A stretch of 64,000 nt of DNA from WHSW01 sp963740055 (GCA_963740055.1 CAVUCL010000001.1:806001-870000), one strand, 5' to 3'. Counted from the first letter of the stretch, positions 1-11,363 are shown. The notes: generated from the letters alone by a model not told the origin. Translations and numbers: made by a program.

Positions 1-184
1 CGGCGGCGGGGCCGGTGACCGGCGCCCGCTCGCCGGCGGCCGCGTCCCCGCCCTCCTGCTCGTCGTCGCCGGCGTCGCGGGCGAACAGCAGCCATGCGCC
101 GACGGCGAGCACCGCGATCAGGGCGAGCGCAGCCGCGCGCCGCCGTCGGTGCTTGGCCAGCGTCGGCCGCCGTGGAAGCTCCAT
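1..184 (-). CDS. N-terminus of a membrane-anchored or exported protein (cut by window edge)
   Basis: Reading leftward from an ATG at 184, the frame stays open to the window edge for about 61 codons. The protein starts with a short basic stretch (RRPTLAKHRRRRAA), then one hydrophobic segment (residues about 19-35, ALALIAVLAVGAWLLFA), then a low-complexity acidic and Ala-rich linker. This is a typical type II membrane anchor or uncleaved signal sequence for an extracytoplasmic domain that lies outside the window. It is divergent from the aspartate kinase gene with only about 30 bases between starts. The catalytic part is not visible, so no function is assigned. Confidence 0.5.
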   Translation of the reverse strand, partial: MELPRRPTLAKHRRRRAAALALIAVLAVGAWLLFARDAGDDEQEGGDAAAGERAPVTGPAA

Positions 185-213
185 CAGGCCGGCGATCGTA
201 TTCTCAGCCGCAG

Positions 214-1482
<1,269 letters not shown>

Positions 1483-1484
1483 CG

Positions 1485-2543
1485 ATGACCGATCGACGCC
1501 TGAACGTCGGAGTCGTCGGCGCCACCGGCGCCGTCGGCTCGACCATCCTCCAGGTGCTCGCCGAGCGCGACTTCCCGGCCGCCGAGGTGGTGCCGTTCGC
1601 GTCCGAGCGCTCGTCCGGGCGCCGGCTGGCTTTCGGCGACGGCGAGATCGAGTGCCGGCCGCTGGCGGCGGAGACGATCGGCGGTCTGGACCTCGTCCTC
1701 TCCTCGGCCGGCGGCGCGATCAGCGCCGAGTGGGCGCCGCGCTTCGTCGAGGCGGGAGCGGTGGTCGTCGACAACACGAGCTTCTGGCGCATGCACGCCG
1801 AGGTCCCGCTGGTCGTCGCCGAGGTGAACCCGGAGGCGGCAGCGGACCACAACGGCCTGGTCGCGAACCCGAACTGCTCGACGATGCAGGCGATGGTGGC
1901 CCTGGCGCCGATCCAGCGCGCGGTCGGGATCGAGCGGATCGTGTTCTCCACCTACCAGTCGGTCTCGGGCACCGGCCAGAGCGCCTCCGACGAGCTCCGC
2001 GAGCAGACCCGCGCGATCCTCGACGGCGAGCAGCCGGTGGCGGCGGTCTATCCGCACGTGATCGCGTTCAACGTCGTGCCCCAGGTCGAGTCGTTCGCCG
2101 ACGGCGACGACTACACGACCGAGGAGCGCAAGATGATGGCCGAGACGCGCAAGATCCTCGGCGCCTCGGAGGAGGAGATGGGGATCTCGGCGACCTGCGC
2201 CCGGGTCCCGGTCTTCGTCGGCCACTCGGAGTCGGTCAACATCCAGACCCGCGAACCGCTCTCGCCGGCCGAGTGCCGCGAGCTGCTCGCCGGAGCGCCG
2301 GGGGTGCTCGTCGCCGACGCCCCGGCCGAGGGCGTCTACCCGCTCGCCGCCGACGTCGCCGGACGCGACGAGGTGCTGGTCGGGCGGATCCGGCGCGACC
2401 CCTCGCACGAGCGCTGCCTCAACCTCTGGGTCGTCGGCGACAACCTGCGCAAGGGCGCGGCGACGAACGCGGTCCAGGTCGCCGAGCTGCTCGTCGATCG
2501 GGACCTGGTCCGGGTCCCGGCGGGCGCCTCCTTCTCCGCGTAG
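1485..2543 (+). CDS. asd: Aspartate-semialdehyde dehydrogenase
   Basis: Reduces aspartyl-4-phosphate with NADPH to aspartate-4-semialdehyde, the second step after the aspartate kinase encoded immediately upstream. The 352-residue product begins with a Rossmann motif (GVVGATGAVG, residues 9-18) and has the active-site motif NPNCST with the nucleophilic cysteine at residue 131. The substrate-binding region around the GHSESVN motif is present. The start ATG lies 2 bases after the lysC stop, giving a lysC-asd operon as in many actinobacteria. The reading frame is intact and of normal family length. Confidence 0.96.
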   Translation: MTDRRLNVGVVGATGAVGSTILQVLAERDFPAAEVVPFASERSSGRRLAFGDGEIECRPLAAETIGGLDLVLSSAGGAISAEWAPRFVEAGAVVVDNTSFWRMHAEVPLVVAEVNPEAAADHNGLVANPNCSTMQAMVALAPIQRAVGIERIVFSTYQSVSGTGQSASDELREQTRAILDGEQPVAAVYPHVIAFNVVPQVESFADGDDYTTEERKMMAETRKILGASEEEMGISATCARVPVFVGHSESVNIQTREPLSPAECRELLAGAPGVLVADAPAEGVYPLAADVAGRDEVLVGRIRRDPSHERCLNLWVVGDNLRKGAATNAVQVAELLVDRDLVRVPAGASFSA

Positions 2544-2553
2544 ACGGGATCGC

Positions 2554-4851
2554 TTGATCGCCGCGATCGCCTCGGCGGCCCTGATCGTCGCCGCCTCGCT
2601 CGTCGTCGGCCAGGCGCTGCTCGCCCTCTGCGGCCGCCGCGCGCCGACCGCCCTCGCCGGCCCGGTCGGGCTCGCGCTGCTGCTCGCCGCCGCCGGCGTC
2701 GCCACCGCGCTCGACGCCTCGCCCACCGCCCTCGCCCTCCTCCTCTGCCTCCTCACCGCCCTCGCCGTCGCAGCGCTGCTCGTACAACGGCTGGGTGGGG
2801 GAGGAGAGCCGGAGCTCGAGACCCGGGAATCGGGGTGCCACCGATCACCCGGTCCATCGCCCCAGCTCGTACCTCGGTCCACTCCTAGCCGCCCTGCTGG
2901 CGGCGCTGTTCGCCGCGTTGCCGTTCATCGCCGCAGGCCAGGTCGGGATCCTCGGAGTCGGGCTCGTCAACGACGACATGGCCTCGCACCTGCTGCTCGC
3001 CGACTGGCTGCGCGAGGGCTTTCGCCCGGAGCCGGTGCTGGTCGACCAGGGCTACCCGCTCGGCCCGCACGCGCTCGTCGCCGGGATCGGCGAGCTGATC
3101 GGCGCCGACTCGGTCGACGTCTTCGCCGGGCTCGTGCTCGCGATCCCGGCGCTGACCGCGCTCGTCGCCCACTCGCTGCTCGACGGGCTGCGCCCGGTCG
3201 CCCGCGTCGGCGCGGCCGCGCTGACCGCGCTGCCCTACATGGCCGCCGCCTACCTCGCCCAGGAGGCGTTCAAGGAGCCGCTGATCGCGCTCTTCCTGCT
3301 CGCCTTCGCGCTCCTGCTCGCGGCCGCGCGTGACTGGCGCGACGCGATCGCCCTCGGCGTGCTCGGCGCGGGCACGGTCTACGTCTACTCGTTTCCCGGG
3401 CTCGCCTGGCTCGCCGGGATGGCGCTCGTCTGGGGAGCGCTCGTGCTCGTCCGCGACCGGCGCCTGGGGCGTTGGTGGCCCGGCCTGCTGGCGGCCGCCG
3501 TCGTGCTCGCGGTCCTGGTCGTGCCCGACCTCGAGCGGCTGCGCGACTTCGCCGACTTCCGCGCCCTCGATCCCGACCGCGCCAACGAGGGCGGGCTCGG
3601 CAATCTCCCGGGGCAGCTCTCGCCGCTGGAGGCGCTCGGGATCTGGCCGACGAGCGAGTTCCGGCTCTCGGCGAGCGCCGCCGACCTGCCGGCGGCGATC
3701 TTCTACGCCGGCGGGCTGTTCGCCTTCGTCTGCCTCTGTCTCGCCCTGCCGCGCTGGCTGCGCCGCCACGGCCCGGCGATTCCGGCCGCGCTCGTCACCG
3801 CCGCCGTCCTCTATCTGATCGCCCGGGCCCTCGGCACCGTCTACACCTCGGCGAAGGCGCTCGCGATCGCCGCGCCGCTGATCGCGCTGATCGTCCTCGG
3901 CGGTCTGCTCGCCCGCGACCGCGGGCGGACCGGGACCGCTCCGCTGGCGGTGGTCGGGATCGCCTTCGCCCTCGCCGCCGCCGCCTCGAGCTTCCTGATC
4001 CTGCGCCAGGCTCCGGTCGGGCCGACCGCGCACGCCGAGGAGCTGGCCGAGATCCGCCCGCTGGTGGAGGGCGAGAAGCTGCTGTTCCTCGGGCGCGACA
4101 ACTTCGTCCTCCACGAGCTCCGCGGCTCGAAGCCGTTCACCCACGTGCGCAACTTCTACGACCCCTACTTCGTCGAGCCCAACTTCGAGCTCGCCGACGT
4201 GGGCGCGAAGTTCGACTTCGACTCGGTGACCGCCGAGACCCTGGCGCGCTTCGACTTCGTGCTCACGACCCGAGCGGCGTACGCGAGCGGGCCGCCGCCG
4301 GGCTACGAGCCGGTCGCCGAGACCGCGAGCTACGTGCTCTGGGAGCGCGGCGGCGCGACGCCCGCCGGCCGCGAGCCCGGCGAGACCGACGCCGCCCCCG
4401 GCAGGGTCGGCGGCTGTGAGCGCGAGCCGCGCGAGCTCGCCAGCTTCGCGCGCGAGCCCGTGCTGGCCGCCGAGATGGACGTGGAGCGCGCCGACGCTCG
4501 AGGGTGGCGCGACCTCGACGATCGAGCTCGAGCTCGGGCGCGGAAGCTGGGAGCTCTCGCTGCGCTACGACTCGACCCGGCCGTTGACGATCGCCGCGCC
4601 GGGGCTCGAGGCGGAGCTCCCCGCGAACCTCGACTACCGGGGGACGGCGCCGTTCTGGGCGGCGGGAACGATCCGGATCACCGACAATGGCCCGGTGCCG
4701 ATCACCGCGACGGTCGACGATCCGCCACTCGCCGGCCGCCTGCTCGGCGCCGACTCGGTCGCCCACCTGGGCGCCGATCGCGGCGACCGCCGCCGGCGGC
4801 AACCGCGCCGGAGGAAGTTGCGACGACTACGTCGACTGGTACCGGCGCTGA
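2554..4851 (+). CDS. Large polytopic membrane protein, frameshifted
   Basis: A TTG at 2554, 10 bases after asd, begins a strongly hydrophobic protein of about 765 residues. The N-terminal third reads in one frame to about 2800, the central part in a second frame (about 2860-4475) and the tail in two more, ending in SCDDYVDWYRR and a TGA at 4849-4851. Removing one G at about 4480 restores a continuous frame. I see about a dozen membrane segments (within 2554-4010) followed by a soluble C-terminal domain containing ELRGSKPFTHVRNFYDPYF. The layout resembles multi-spanning glycosyltransferase-like or cell-envelope proteins of actinobacteria, but no catalytic motif is clear. Its stop is one base away from the stop of the convergent CBS gene. 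Confidence 0.6.
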
Positions 4852-4852
4852 G

Positions 4853-5327
4853 TCAGTTCTCGTCGTGGCGGCCCTCGAGCCTGCCCACCAGCGCAGCGAA
4901 GAAATCGTTGCGGGTCACGACCGCGTGGACCTTGCCCGCGGTCGTCGATCGGGATCACGAGCACCCGGTGGTGCAGAAAGAGCTCGGCCAGCTGGGTGTC
5001 GGAGTACTCGTCCTCGACCGCGACGTGGTCGGTGGTCAGGTACTTGCGGATCGGTTCGGACCAGCAGCCCAGGCGGCGGTCGATCGCCTCGTCGATCGAG
5101 CGCTTGATCATCGCCGAGGAGGCGAGCTCGCGCACGTAGCCGGGAAACAGCGCCGCCATGAACTCGCGCTCGCCGAAGATCCCGGCGAAGCTGCCGTCGT
5201 CCTCGACCGCGGGAAGGCCGGGGAGCTCGCTGGCGACCACCTTGACGCGCCGCCGGGCCGACCGGCTCGTCGGCCGACGAGCGGCTCGACCTCGCGTAGG
5301 ATCGACTTGGCTAGCTCCCGTCGGCAT
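4853..5327 (-). CDS. CBS-domain protein, frameshifted
   Basis: Reading leftward, a product of about 155 residues shows a paired CBS (Bateman) module. The first half contains VKVVASELPGLPAVEDDGS and GIFGEREFM; the second contains LFLHHRVLVIPIDDRG and, in another frame, VVTRNDFFAAL before the TGA at 4853-4855. CBS pairs bind adenosyl ligands and regulate transporters or enzymes. The gene begins 7 bases after the stop of the ArsB/NhaD-type transporter and is probably a regulatory partner or detached regulatory tail of it. At least two frameshifts (about 4940 and 5250-5280) interrupt the frame. The start ATG at 5327 is in a different frame from the homologous part, so the first residues are uncertain. 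Confidence 0.6.
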
Positions 5328-5333
5328 CGGCTC

Positions 5334-6605
5334 CTAGATCACAACGTAGCGGAGCCCCACGTAGGCGCTCGCGATCAGCAGCGAGATCAGCGTGACCGGG
5401 ATGCCGATGCGCATGAACGGCGATGAAGCCGATCGGAGTGCCCGCGCGCTCGGTCAACCCCGCTGCGGCCACGTTCGCCGCGGCGGCGATGATCGTCGCG
5501 TTGCCGCCGAAGCAGGCCCCGAGCGAGAGCGCCCACCAGTAGGCGTCGTCGGTGCCGTCCCTCAAGCAGCTCGTTGACCACCGGGATCATCGCCGTCGTG
5601 AACGGGATGTTGTCGACGATCGCGGAGCCGACAGCGCCGGTGCCAGAGGATCCCGAGCAGCTCGGCGGTGCGGTTGCCGCCGGTCAGCATCCTTGACCGC
5701 CTCGGCGACTTCGCCGATCGCGCCCGTCGCCTCCAGCGCCCCGACCATCACGAACAGGGCGACGAAGAAGAACAGCGTCGGCCACTCGATCTTCGAGAGC
5801 GCCTCCTCGAGCGAGATCCGGGTGATCAGCAGCCCGACGGCGGCGCCGGTGAGCGCCACCGTCGCCGGCTCGATGTGCAGCGCCTGGTGGGCGAAGAAGG
5901 CGAGCACCGTGACGCAACAGCACCGGCACCGGTGCGGCGAAGCTCGGCCGGGTCGCGGATCGAGGCGGCGGCGTCGAGCTCCATCACCAGCTCGCGGTTC
6001 TTCGCGGCTCGATCTGCAGCCGGCGGCGGTAGAAGAGGTAGAGGACGCCGATCACGACCGCGAACGTGACGACGACGACCGGCGCGAGGTTGACGATGAA
6101 GTCGTTGAAGGAGAGGTCGGTGGCCCCGGCGATGATGATGTTCGGCGGGTCGCCGATCAGCGTCGCGGTGCCGCCGATGTTGGAGGCGATCACCTCGATG
6201 ATCACCAGCGGGATCGGGATCGATGTCGAGCGCGTCGGCGAGCAGGAACGTGACCGGGACGACGAGCAGGATCGTGGTCAGGTTGTCGAGGAACGCGGAG
6301 AGCAGCGCCGTCGTCGCCGCGAGGCTGAGCACGACCCGGAGCGGTCGCCCGCGCGAGAGCTGGCCGGCGCGGATCGCGATGTAGTCGTAGACCCCGGTCT
6401 GCTGAGTCAGGTAGACGAGGATCATCATCCCGGCGAGCAGGCCGATCGTGTTGAAGTCGACCGACTCGATCGCCTGCTCCTGGTCGAAGCCGCCGACGAA
6501 GAGGACGACGATCGCGGCGCCGAGCAGCGCGACCTTGGTCCGGTGCACGCGCTCGCTCGCGATCAGCGCGAGCGCGATCAGGAAGGTGGCGACCGCTATC
6601 GCCAT
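5334..6605 (-). CDS. ArsB/NhaD-family ion transporter, frameshifted
   Basis: An integral membrane permease of the ion-transporter superfamily (ArsB, NhaD, SLC13-like), about 420 residues when reconstructed, with 10-12 hydrophobic segments. Recognisable blocks in order are ALIASERVHRTKVALLGA (N-terminus), LLSAFLDNLTTILLVVPV, and ASNIGGTATLIGDPPNI, the conserved substrate/ion-binding loop. After these come IEWPTLFFFVALFVMVGALE and LSLGACFGGNATIIAAAAN. It likely exchanges Na+/H+ or exports arsenite or another anion; sequence alone does not decide. At least five frameshifts are scattered through it (near 6228, 6005, 5925, 5695, 5565 and 5413), several repaired by removing one base. I chose ATG 6605; another in-frame ATG lies at 6656. 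The stop TAG is at 5334-5336, followed directly by the CBS gene. Confidence 0.7.
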
Positions 6606-6726
6606 CGGCGGTTGCGGCGCGGGCTCGGGGGCTGGGCGGGCAGGGTCGGGCCTCATATCAATGCCGACCAGACTTCCCGGCGCTCCGCGGCAAGCATACC
6701 TGCGAACCCGTCATAGACTCCGGCGC

Positions 6727-7402
6727 TTGCCCCCTCGAGCGCCGAGCCCGTCCTCCGATCTTTCGACCTCGAGCGAGTCGAGGTCGGCGACACGCGCCCC
6801 GAGGAGGTGGCCGACGCGGTCGCGGTCGTCGCGCGGGCGATGAGCACGAGCCCGATGTCGCGCGCGGTCATCGGCCCCGATCCCGAGCGCTGCCGCCATC
6901 ACCTGACCCGGCTCTTCACCCGGCTCTACGACGTCGCCGCGCACCAGCGGCCGCTGGTCGCGCGCTCGAGGGCCGCGTGATCGCCTCGACCAACGACCTG
7001 GTCGCCGGCGCCTGCCGCGCGGGACCGGTCGACAAGCTGCGGATCGCGCCCGGCGCTGCTCGCCTCCGGCCCCGGGATCGCCTGGCGCGCCGCGCGCTGG
7101 CTCGCCGACTGGGGCGGTCGCGACCCAGACCGCCCGCACGCCCACTACGGGCCGTTCGGGGTCGAGCCCGAGCTCCAGGGCCGCGGGATCGGCAGCCTGG
7201 TGATGAGCGAGTACACGCGCCGCCTCGACGCCGCCGGCGAGGACTCCTACCTGGAGACCGACAAGCCCGAGAACGTGGCGCTCTACGGCGCTTCGGCTTC
7301 GAGGTCGTCGACGAGGCGACGGTGCTCGGGGTCGCGAACTGGTTCATGTGGCGGACCGCCGGCGCCGACGCCCCGGCCACCGGCCGGCGAGGGCTCGCCT
7401 GA
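6727..7402 (+). CDS. GNAT-family N-acetyltransferase, frameshifted
   Basis: A single-domain GNAT of about 220 residues that would transfer an acetyl group from acetyl-CoA to an unknown amine. Reconstructed blocks in order are VEVGDTRPEEVADAVAVVARAM, the acetyl-CoA-binding loop FGVEPELQGRGIGSLVM with the Q-x-x-G-x-G signature, and the C-terminal YLETDKPENVALYG and FGFEVVDEATVLG typical of the fold. The frame changes near 6755, 6967 (two extra bases), 7055 (one extra C) and 7290 (one missing G). The start is not certain; TTG 6727 is the most upstream plausible codon because the downstream frame has a stop at 6714. It is convergent with the small gene at 7422. Confidence 0.6.
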
Positions 7403-7421
7403 CCCGGCGCCCGCGTCGGCC

Positions 7422-7586
7422 TCAGCCGTCGGCGAGCTTCTCGACCACCTGGCGGGCGGTCTCCGGATCGACGCCGGTGAACTTGACGTAGAGGTTGACC
7501 GCGTCGTCGATGTGGCCGAGCAGGGCCGCCTGCTCGACCTCCGGCGGCGGCTTCGGCGCGCCGTGCGCCTCGTGCGCGTCGCTCAT
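7422..7586 (-). CDS. 54-residue protein downstream of the succinate dehydrogenase genes
   Basis: A short frame whose ATG overlaps the TGA of the HdrB-like gene (start-stop overlap at 7584-7588), strong evidence of translational coupling. The product is acidic and soluble, with a Pro-rich start (APKPPPEVEQ) and a helix-rich tail including HIDDAVNLYVKFTGVDPETA. No cysteines and no membrane segment, so it is not a membrane anchor. It could be an assembly or accessory subunit of the succinate dehydrogenase, but this is inferred from position only. I do not recognise the family. Confidence 0.6.
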   Translation of the reverse strand: MSDAHEAHGAPKPPPEVEQAALLGHIDDAVNLYVKFTGVDPETARQVVEKLADG

Positions 7587-8482
7587 CAGGCCGGCATCCC
7601 GGCGAGCCGCTCGCCGACCCACTCGGTCGAGGCGATGTGGCGGTTCATACCCAGCTCCTTGGGCTCGAAGCCGAGCGCGAGGCCGACCAGCTGCGGTAGG
7701 TGCAGGACGGCGAGGTCGAGGTCGCGGTTGACGAGCTTCGCCGCCTCGGGCTGCTGCATGTCGAGGTTCAGGTGGCACAGCGGACAGGGGGTCACCAGGC
7801 AGTCGGCGCCCTGGTCGAGGGCGTCGGCGACGTGGGTGCCCGCCTGGCGCAGCGACGTCTCGCGGTTCATCGTCACGACCGGGAACCCGCAGCATTTACG
7901 CGCTCCGTCGTACTCGACCACCTCGCCGCCGAGCGCGGTGATCACCTGCTCGAGGTAGAGGTCGCGCTCCGGGTGCTCCTCGTAGCCGAGCCGGTGCTTG
8001 GGCCGGATCACGTAGCAGCCGTAAAAGGGCCCGACCCGCAGCCCGGCGAGCGGCCGGCGGACCAGGGTCTTGAGCCGGTCGAGGCCGTAGTCCTCGACCA
8101 GGACCCAGAGGAAGTTCTTGTTCTCGAACCCCTCCTTGCCCTTGACGTACTCGATCCCCTCGTCGGCGAGCGCCTCGTTGACGTGGGCGCGGTAGGCCGA
8201 GTCGGCGTCGAGGCGCTGCTGGCACTCCGACTGCGCGCCCTGGCAGGTCGAGCAGATGTTCATCATCGCCAGGCCGGTCTGCTGAGCGAGCGCGAAGGTG
8301 CGGGCGTTGAGGGTGTCGGCGAGCTCCTGGTTGTGCTCGGCGATTACGCCGGCGCCGCAGCAGTTGGCGCGGTCGAGGGTCACCAGCTCGATCTCGAGCC
8401 GCTCGGCGACGAGCGCCATCGAGCCGTGCAGCTCGGTGGTGAAGCCGCGCGAGACGCAGCCGGGCCAGTAGGCGAGCTTCAC
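7586..8482 (-). CDS. HdrB/SdhE-like iron-sulfur subunit of succinate dehydrogenase
   Basis: A 298-residue protein of the heterodisulfide reductase subunit B family (two CCG domains). The first CCG set has C9, the pair C41-C42 and a C-S-T-C motif near residue 77; the second has KCCGFP and PCPLC near residue 240. Proteins of this type replace the cytochrome b anchor in non-classical (SdhABE) succinate dehydrogenases and pass electrons toward the quinone pool. The start is GTG 8482, sharing bases with the sdhB stop codon (TAGTG). No SdhC or SdhD membrane anchor occurs nearby, in line with this subunit being the membrane-interacting partner. It belongs to an sdhA-sdhB-hdrB-small gene operon read leftward. 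Confidence 0.88.
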   Translation of the reverse strand: MKLAYWPGCVSRGFTTELHGSMALVAERLEIELVTLDRANCCGAGVIAEHNQELADTLNARTFALAQQTGLAMMNICSTCQGAQSECQQRLDADSAYRAHVNEALADEGIEYVKGKEGFENKNFLWVLVEDYGLDRLKTLVRRPLAGLRVGPFYGCYVIRPKHRLGYEEHPERDLYLEQVITALGGEVVEYDGARKCCGFPVVTMNRETSLRQAGTHVADALDQGADCLVTPCPLCHLNLDMQQPEAAKLVNRDLDLAVLHLPQLVGLALGFEPKELGMNRHIASTEWVGERLAGMPA

Positions 8483-9672
8483 TATTCGTTCTCCTTCGGT
8501 CCGCTCGACACCTCGGGTTGGCTGAGCTCCTCCTCGTCGGGCTCGGGGACGACGTCCTCCTCGCCCTGGATGTAGAGGTTGATCTGGGTGTGGTGTTCCT
8601 CGGCGTGCTCGTAGATCCGCTGCACGTGCTGCTGGGCGTCCTCGGGCAGCTTCGGGTGCACGCCGGGGATCAGCTTCGGCAGCGAGCGCATCTTGCCCGA
8701 GCGGATGCCGCGGATCGCGGTCGGGATCGAGCCGATCAGGCCCTTGATCGCGGACGGCTTCGGGATCAGCTTGCCCTTGACGCCGGGGGCGTAGGACTCC
8801 TGCAACAGCAGCGACTCGTCGAGGGTGCCCTTCTTCTCGATGATCTTCACGAACGCCTGCTCGTGGCTGTGGCCGTTGTTGCGGTCGCTGATCTCCTCCT
8901 CGTGGGTCGCGAGCCGGCGCAGGCGCATGATCTGGTCCATCGGCGCGACCCCCTTCGGACAGGCGTCGACGCAGGAGAAGCAGTGCGTGCAGTCGTAGAT
9001 CCCGTGCGGGTCCTGGGCGAGGTCGTAGAGACGTTCGCGGCGCTCGTCATCGCGGGGGTCGCCGACGAAGCGGTAGGCCTTCGCCAGCGCCGCCGGGCCG
9101 ATGAAGTCGGGGTCGGCCTCCATCGAGAGGCACGCCGAGACGCAGGCGCCGCACTGGATGCAGGCGATCGTCTGCGTGATGTCGACCATCGACTCGGGCT
9201 CGACGATGCGCTCGCGCTCGGGCGGGTTGCCGTCGTCGAGCAGCCACGGCGTCACCCGGCGGATCTTCTCCCAGTGGGTCGACTCCATGTCGGTGACCAG
9301 GTCCTTGATCACCGGCATGTTCCCCATCGGCTCGACGACGATCGGCTTCTCGGCGCCGTTGGATCGATTCGCGAACTCGGCCGCCTCGCCGATCTGGGTC
9401 AGGCAGGCGAGCGTCGACTGGCCGTTGATCTTGACCCCGCACGAGCCGCAGATCGCCGCCCGGCACGAGCAGCGCACCGAGAGCGAGCCGTCGTCGCGGT
9501 CCTTGGCCTGCAGGAGGCCATCGAGGACCGAGAGCGTCGGGTCGAGCTCGACCTCGAAGTCCTCCCAGTAGGCGCCGGCGCCCGACTCGGGCTTGAACCG
9601 CCGTACCCGCAGCGTGTACTGCTCGGGGGCGGCCTGCCCAGCTGTCTCCGTGCTCGCTGCTCCCTGCTCCAT
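8482..9672 (-). CDS. sdhB: Succinate dehydrogenase/fumarate reductase iron-sulfur subunit
   Basis: The electron-transfer subunit, 396 residues, longer than the usual 230-260. The N-terminal ferredoxin fold carries the [2Fe-2S] cysteines C68, C70, C75, C78 and C90. The helical domain carries two cysteine sets, C171-C174-C177-C181 and C228-C231-C234-C238, the second with a following proline (CTHCFSCVDACP). The C-terminal extension of about 140 residues (from residue 255) is charged and not part of the standard fold, and may dock the HdrB-like subunit. The ATG is 2 bases beyond the sdhA stop, and the stop overlaps the next start, so translation is likely coupled. Confidence 0.93.
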   Translation of the reverse strand: MEQGAASTETAGQAAPEQYTLRVRRFKPESGAGAYWEDFEVELDPTLSVLDGLLQAKDRDDGSLSVRCSCRAAICGSCGVKINGQSTLACLTQIGEAAEFANRSNGAEKPIVVEPMGNMPVIKDLVTDMESTHWEKIRRVTPWLLDDGNPPERERIVEPESMVDITQTIACIQCGACVSACLSMEADPDFIGPAALAKAYRFVGDPRDDERRERLYDLAQDPHGIYDCTHCFSCVDACPKGVAPMDQIMRLRRLATHEEEISDRNNGHSHEQAFVKIIEKKGTLDESLLLQESYAPGVKGKLIPKPSAIKGLIGSIPTAIRGIRSGKMRSLPKLIPGVHPKLPEDAQQHVQRIYEHAEEHHTQINLYIQGEEDVVPEPDEEELSQPEVSSGPKENE

Positions 9673-9674
9673 GC

Positions 9675-11363
9675 TCAATAGGTCCTCTCCATCGGCTGCC
9701 ATTCGGTGATCGTCACGTCGGAGTAGTCGATCTCGGGCCCGTCGCCGTTGCGGCGCAGGTCGATGTGCTTGAGCCAATCGTCGTCGTTGCGCTCGGGGAA
9801 GTCGGTCCGGTACTGGGCGCCGCGGCTCTCGGTCCGGTGCAGCGCTCCGACGCACGCGCACTCGGCGTTGTCGAGCATGTAGCCGAGCTCGAGCGCGCCG
9901 AGGACGTCCTGGTTGAAGATCGAGCCGCGGTCGTCGATGTAGGCGGTCTGCGCCTCCTCCTTCAACCGCTTGACGATCTCGGCCGCGTCCTCGACCCCGC
10001 CCTGGTCGCGGAACACGGCGACGTAGCGGTCCATGGTCTCGCCGAGCTCCTTGCGGATCTCCGAGACCCGCCGGCCCGAGCCGCGCTCGCGGGCGATGAT
10101 CGAGTCGATCTGCGCCTGCTCGTCGGCGAAGGTGGCGGCCGACGGCCTGCCGACGTCGATCTGCTTCGCGCGGTTGGCCGCGTGCAGGCCGGCGCGCCGG
10201 CCGAAGATCAGCGTGTCGAGCAGCGAGTTGGCGCCGAGCCGGTTGCCGCCGTGGACCGAGACGCAGGCGCATTCGCCGGCCGCGTAGAGACCGGCGATCT
10301 CGGTCGCACCGTCGGAGTCGGTCTTGATCCCGCCCATCGTGTAGTGGTTGCCGGGCTTGATGTGGATCGGCTCGCTGGTGATGTCGACCCCGGCGAAATC
10401 GCGCCCGACGAGCACGATCTCGCGCAGCGCCTCGTGGATGCGCTTCTTCGGCACCACGGTGATGTCGAGCGCAACGGTGCCGTCGGGGAAGCCGCGGCCC
10501 TCGTTGATCTCGGTCTGCTCGGCGCGCGAGACGACGTCGCGCGAGGCGAGCTCCATCTTGTTCGGCGCGTAGGTCTCCATGAACCGCTCGCCCTTCGCGT
10601 TCAGCAGGTGCGCGCCCTCGCCGCGGGCGCCCTCGGTGATCAGAAAGCCCTTTCGCGCCAGCGTCGTCGGGTGGTACTGGATCATCTCCATGTCCATCAG
10701 CGGCGCTCCGACGCGGTAGGCCATCGCGATCCCGTCCCCGGTGCAGATGAGCGCGTTCGTGGTCGGCTGCCAGGCCTGGCCGTTGCCGCCGGTGGCGAGG
10801 ATCACGTTCTTGGCCTCGAACAGCTCCATCGAGCCGTCGCGGACGTCGCGGACCACCGCGCCGACGCAGTTGCCGTCGTCGTCGAGCGCGAGCGCGGTGG
10901 TGAAGTACTCCTCATAGCGGTCGACCGCGTCGGCGTGCTTCATCAGCTGCTCGTAGAGGACGTGCATGATCGCCTGCCCGGTGATGTCGGCGACGTAGTA
11001 GGTGCGCGCCTGCGAGGCGCCGCCGAAGGCGCGGGTGCCGAGCTTGCCCTCCTCGTTGCGATGGAAGGGGACTCCGAGGTGCTCGAGGTGGAGGATCTCC
11101 TCCGGCGCCTCGCGGCACATGATCGAGATCGCGTCCTGGTCGCCGAGGTAGTCCGAGCCCTTGACCGTGTCGAAGGCGTGCGACTCCCACGAGTCCTCGG
11201 GGTTGAGCGCGGCGTTGATCCCGCCCTGGGCCGCGTTCGAGTGCGAGCGGACCGGGTGCACCTTGGAGACGATGCCGACGGACACGCCGTGCTCGGCGGC
11301 GGCGAGCGCGGCGCGCTGGCCGGCGAGCCCGGCCCCGATCACCAGTACGTCATGGCGTGGCAC
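9675..11363 (-). CDS. sdhA: Succinate dehydrogenase/fumarate reductase flavoprotein subunit
   Basis: Oxidises succinate to fumarate (or the reverse) with covalently bound FAD. The 562-residue product has the dinucleotide motif GAGLAG near the N-terminus and the flavin-attachment region VRSHSNAAQGGIN with its histidine. It also has the substrate-site motifs YHPTTLA and GGNRLGANSLLDTL. I prefer GTG 11363 over the more upstream ATG 11405, because homology begins at PRHDVLVIGAG and the longer start would overlap the upstream M50 protease gene. An AGGA sequence lies a few bases upstream. It leads the leftward operon sdhA-sdhB-hdrB-small gene. Confidence 0.93.
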   Translation of the reverse strand: MPRHDVLVIGAGLAGQRAALAAAEHGVSVGIVSKVHPVRSHSNAAQGGINAALNPEDSWESHAFDTVKGSDYLGDQDAISIMCREAPEEILHLEHLGVPFHRNEEGKLGTRAFGGASQARTYYVADITGQAIMHVLYEQLMKHADAVDRYEEYFTTALALDDDGNCVGAVVRDVRDGSMELFEAKNVILATGGNGQAWQPTTNALICTGDGIAMAYRVGAPLMDMEMIQYHPTTLARKGFLITEGARGEGAHLLNAKGERFMETYAPNKMELASRDVVSRAEQTEINEGRGFPDGTVALDITVVPKKRIHEALREIVLVGRDFAGVDITSEPIHIKPGNHYTMGGIKTDSDGATEIAGLYAAGECACVSVHGGNRLGANSLLDTLIFGRRAGLHAANRAKQIDVGRPSAATFADEQAQIDSIIARERGSGRRVSEIRKELGETMDRYVAVFRDQGGVEDAAEIVKRLKEEAQTAYIDDRGSIFNQDVLGALELGYMLDNAECACVGALHRTESRGAQYRTDFPERNDDDWLKHIDLRRNGDGPEIDYSDVTITEWQPMERTY

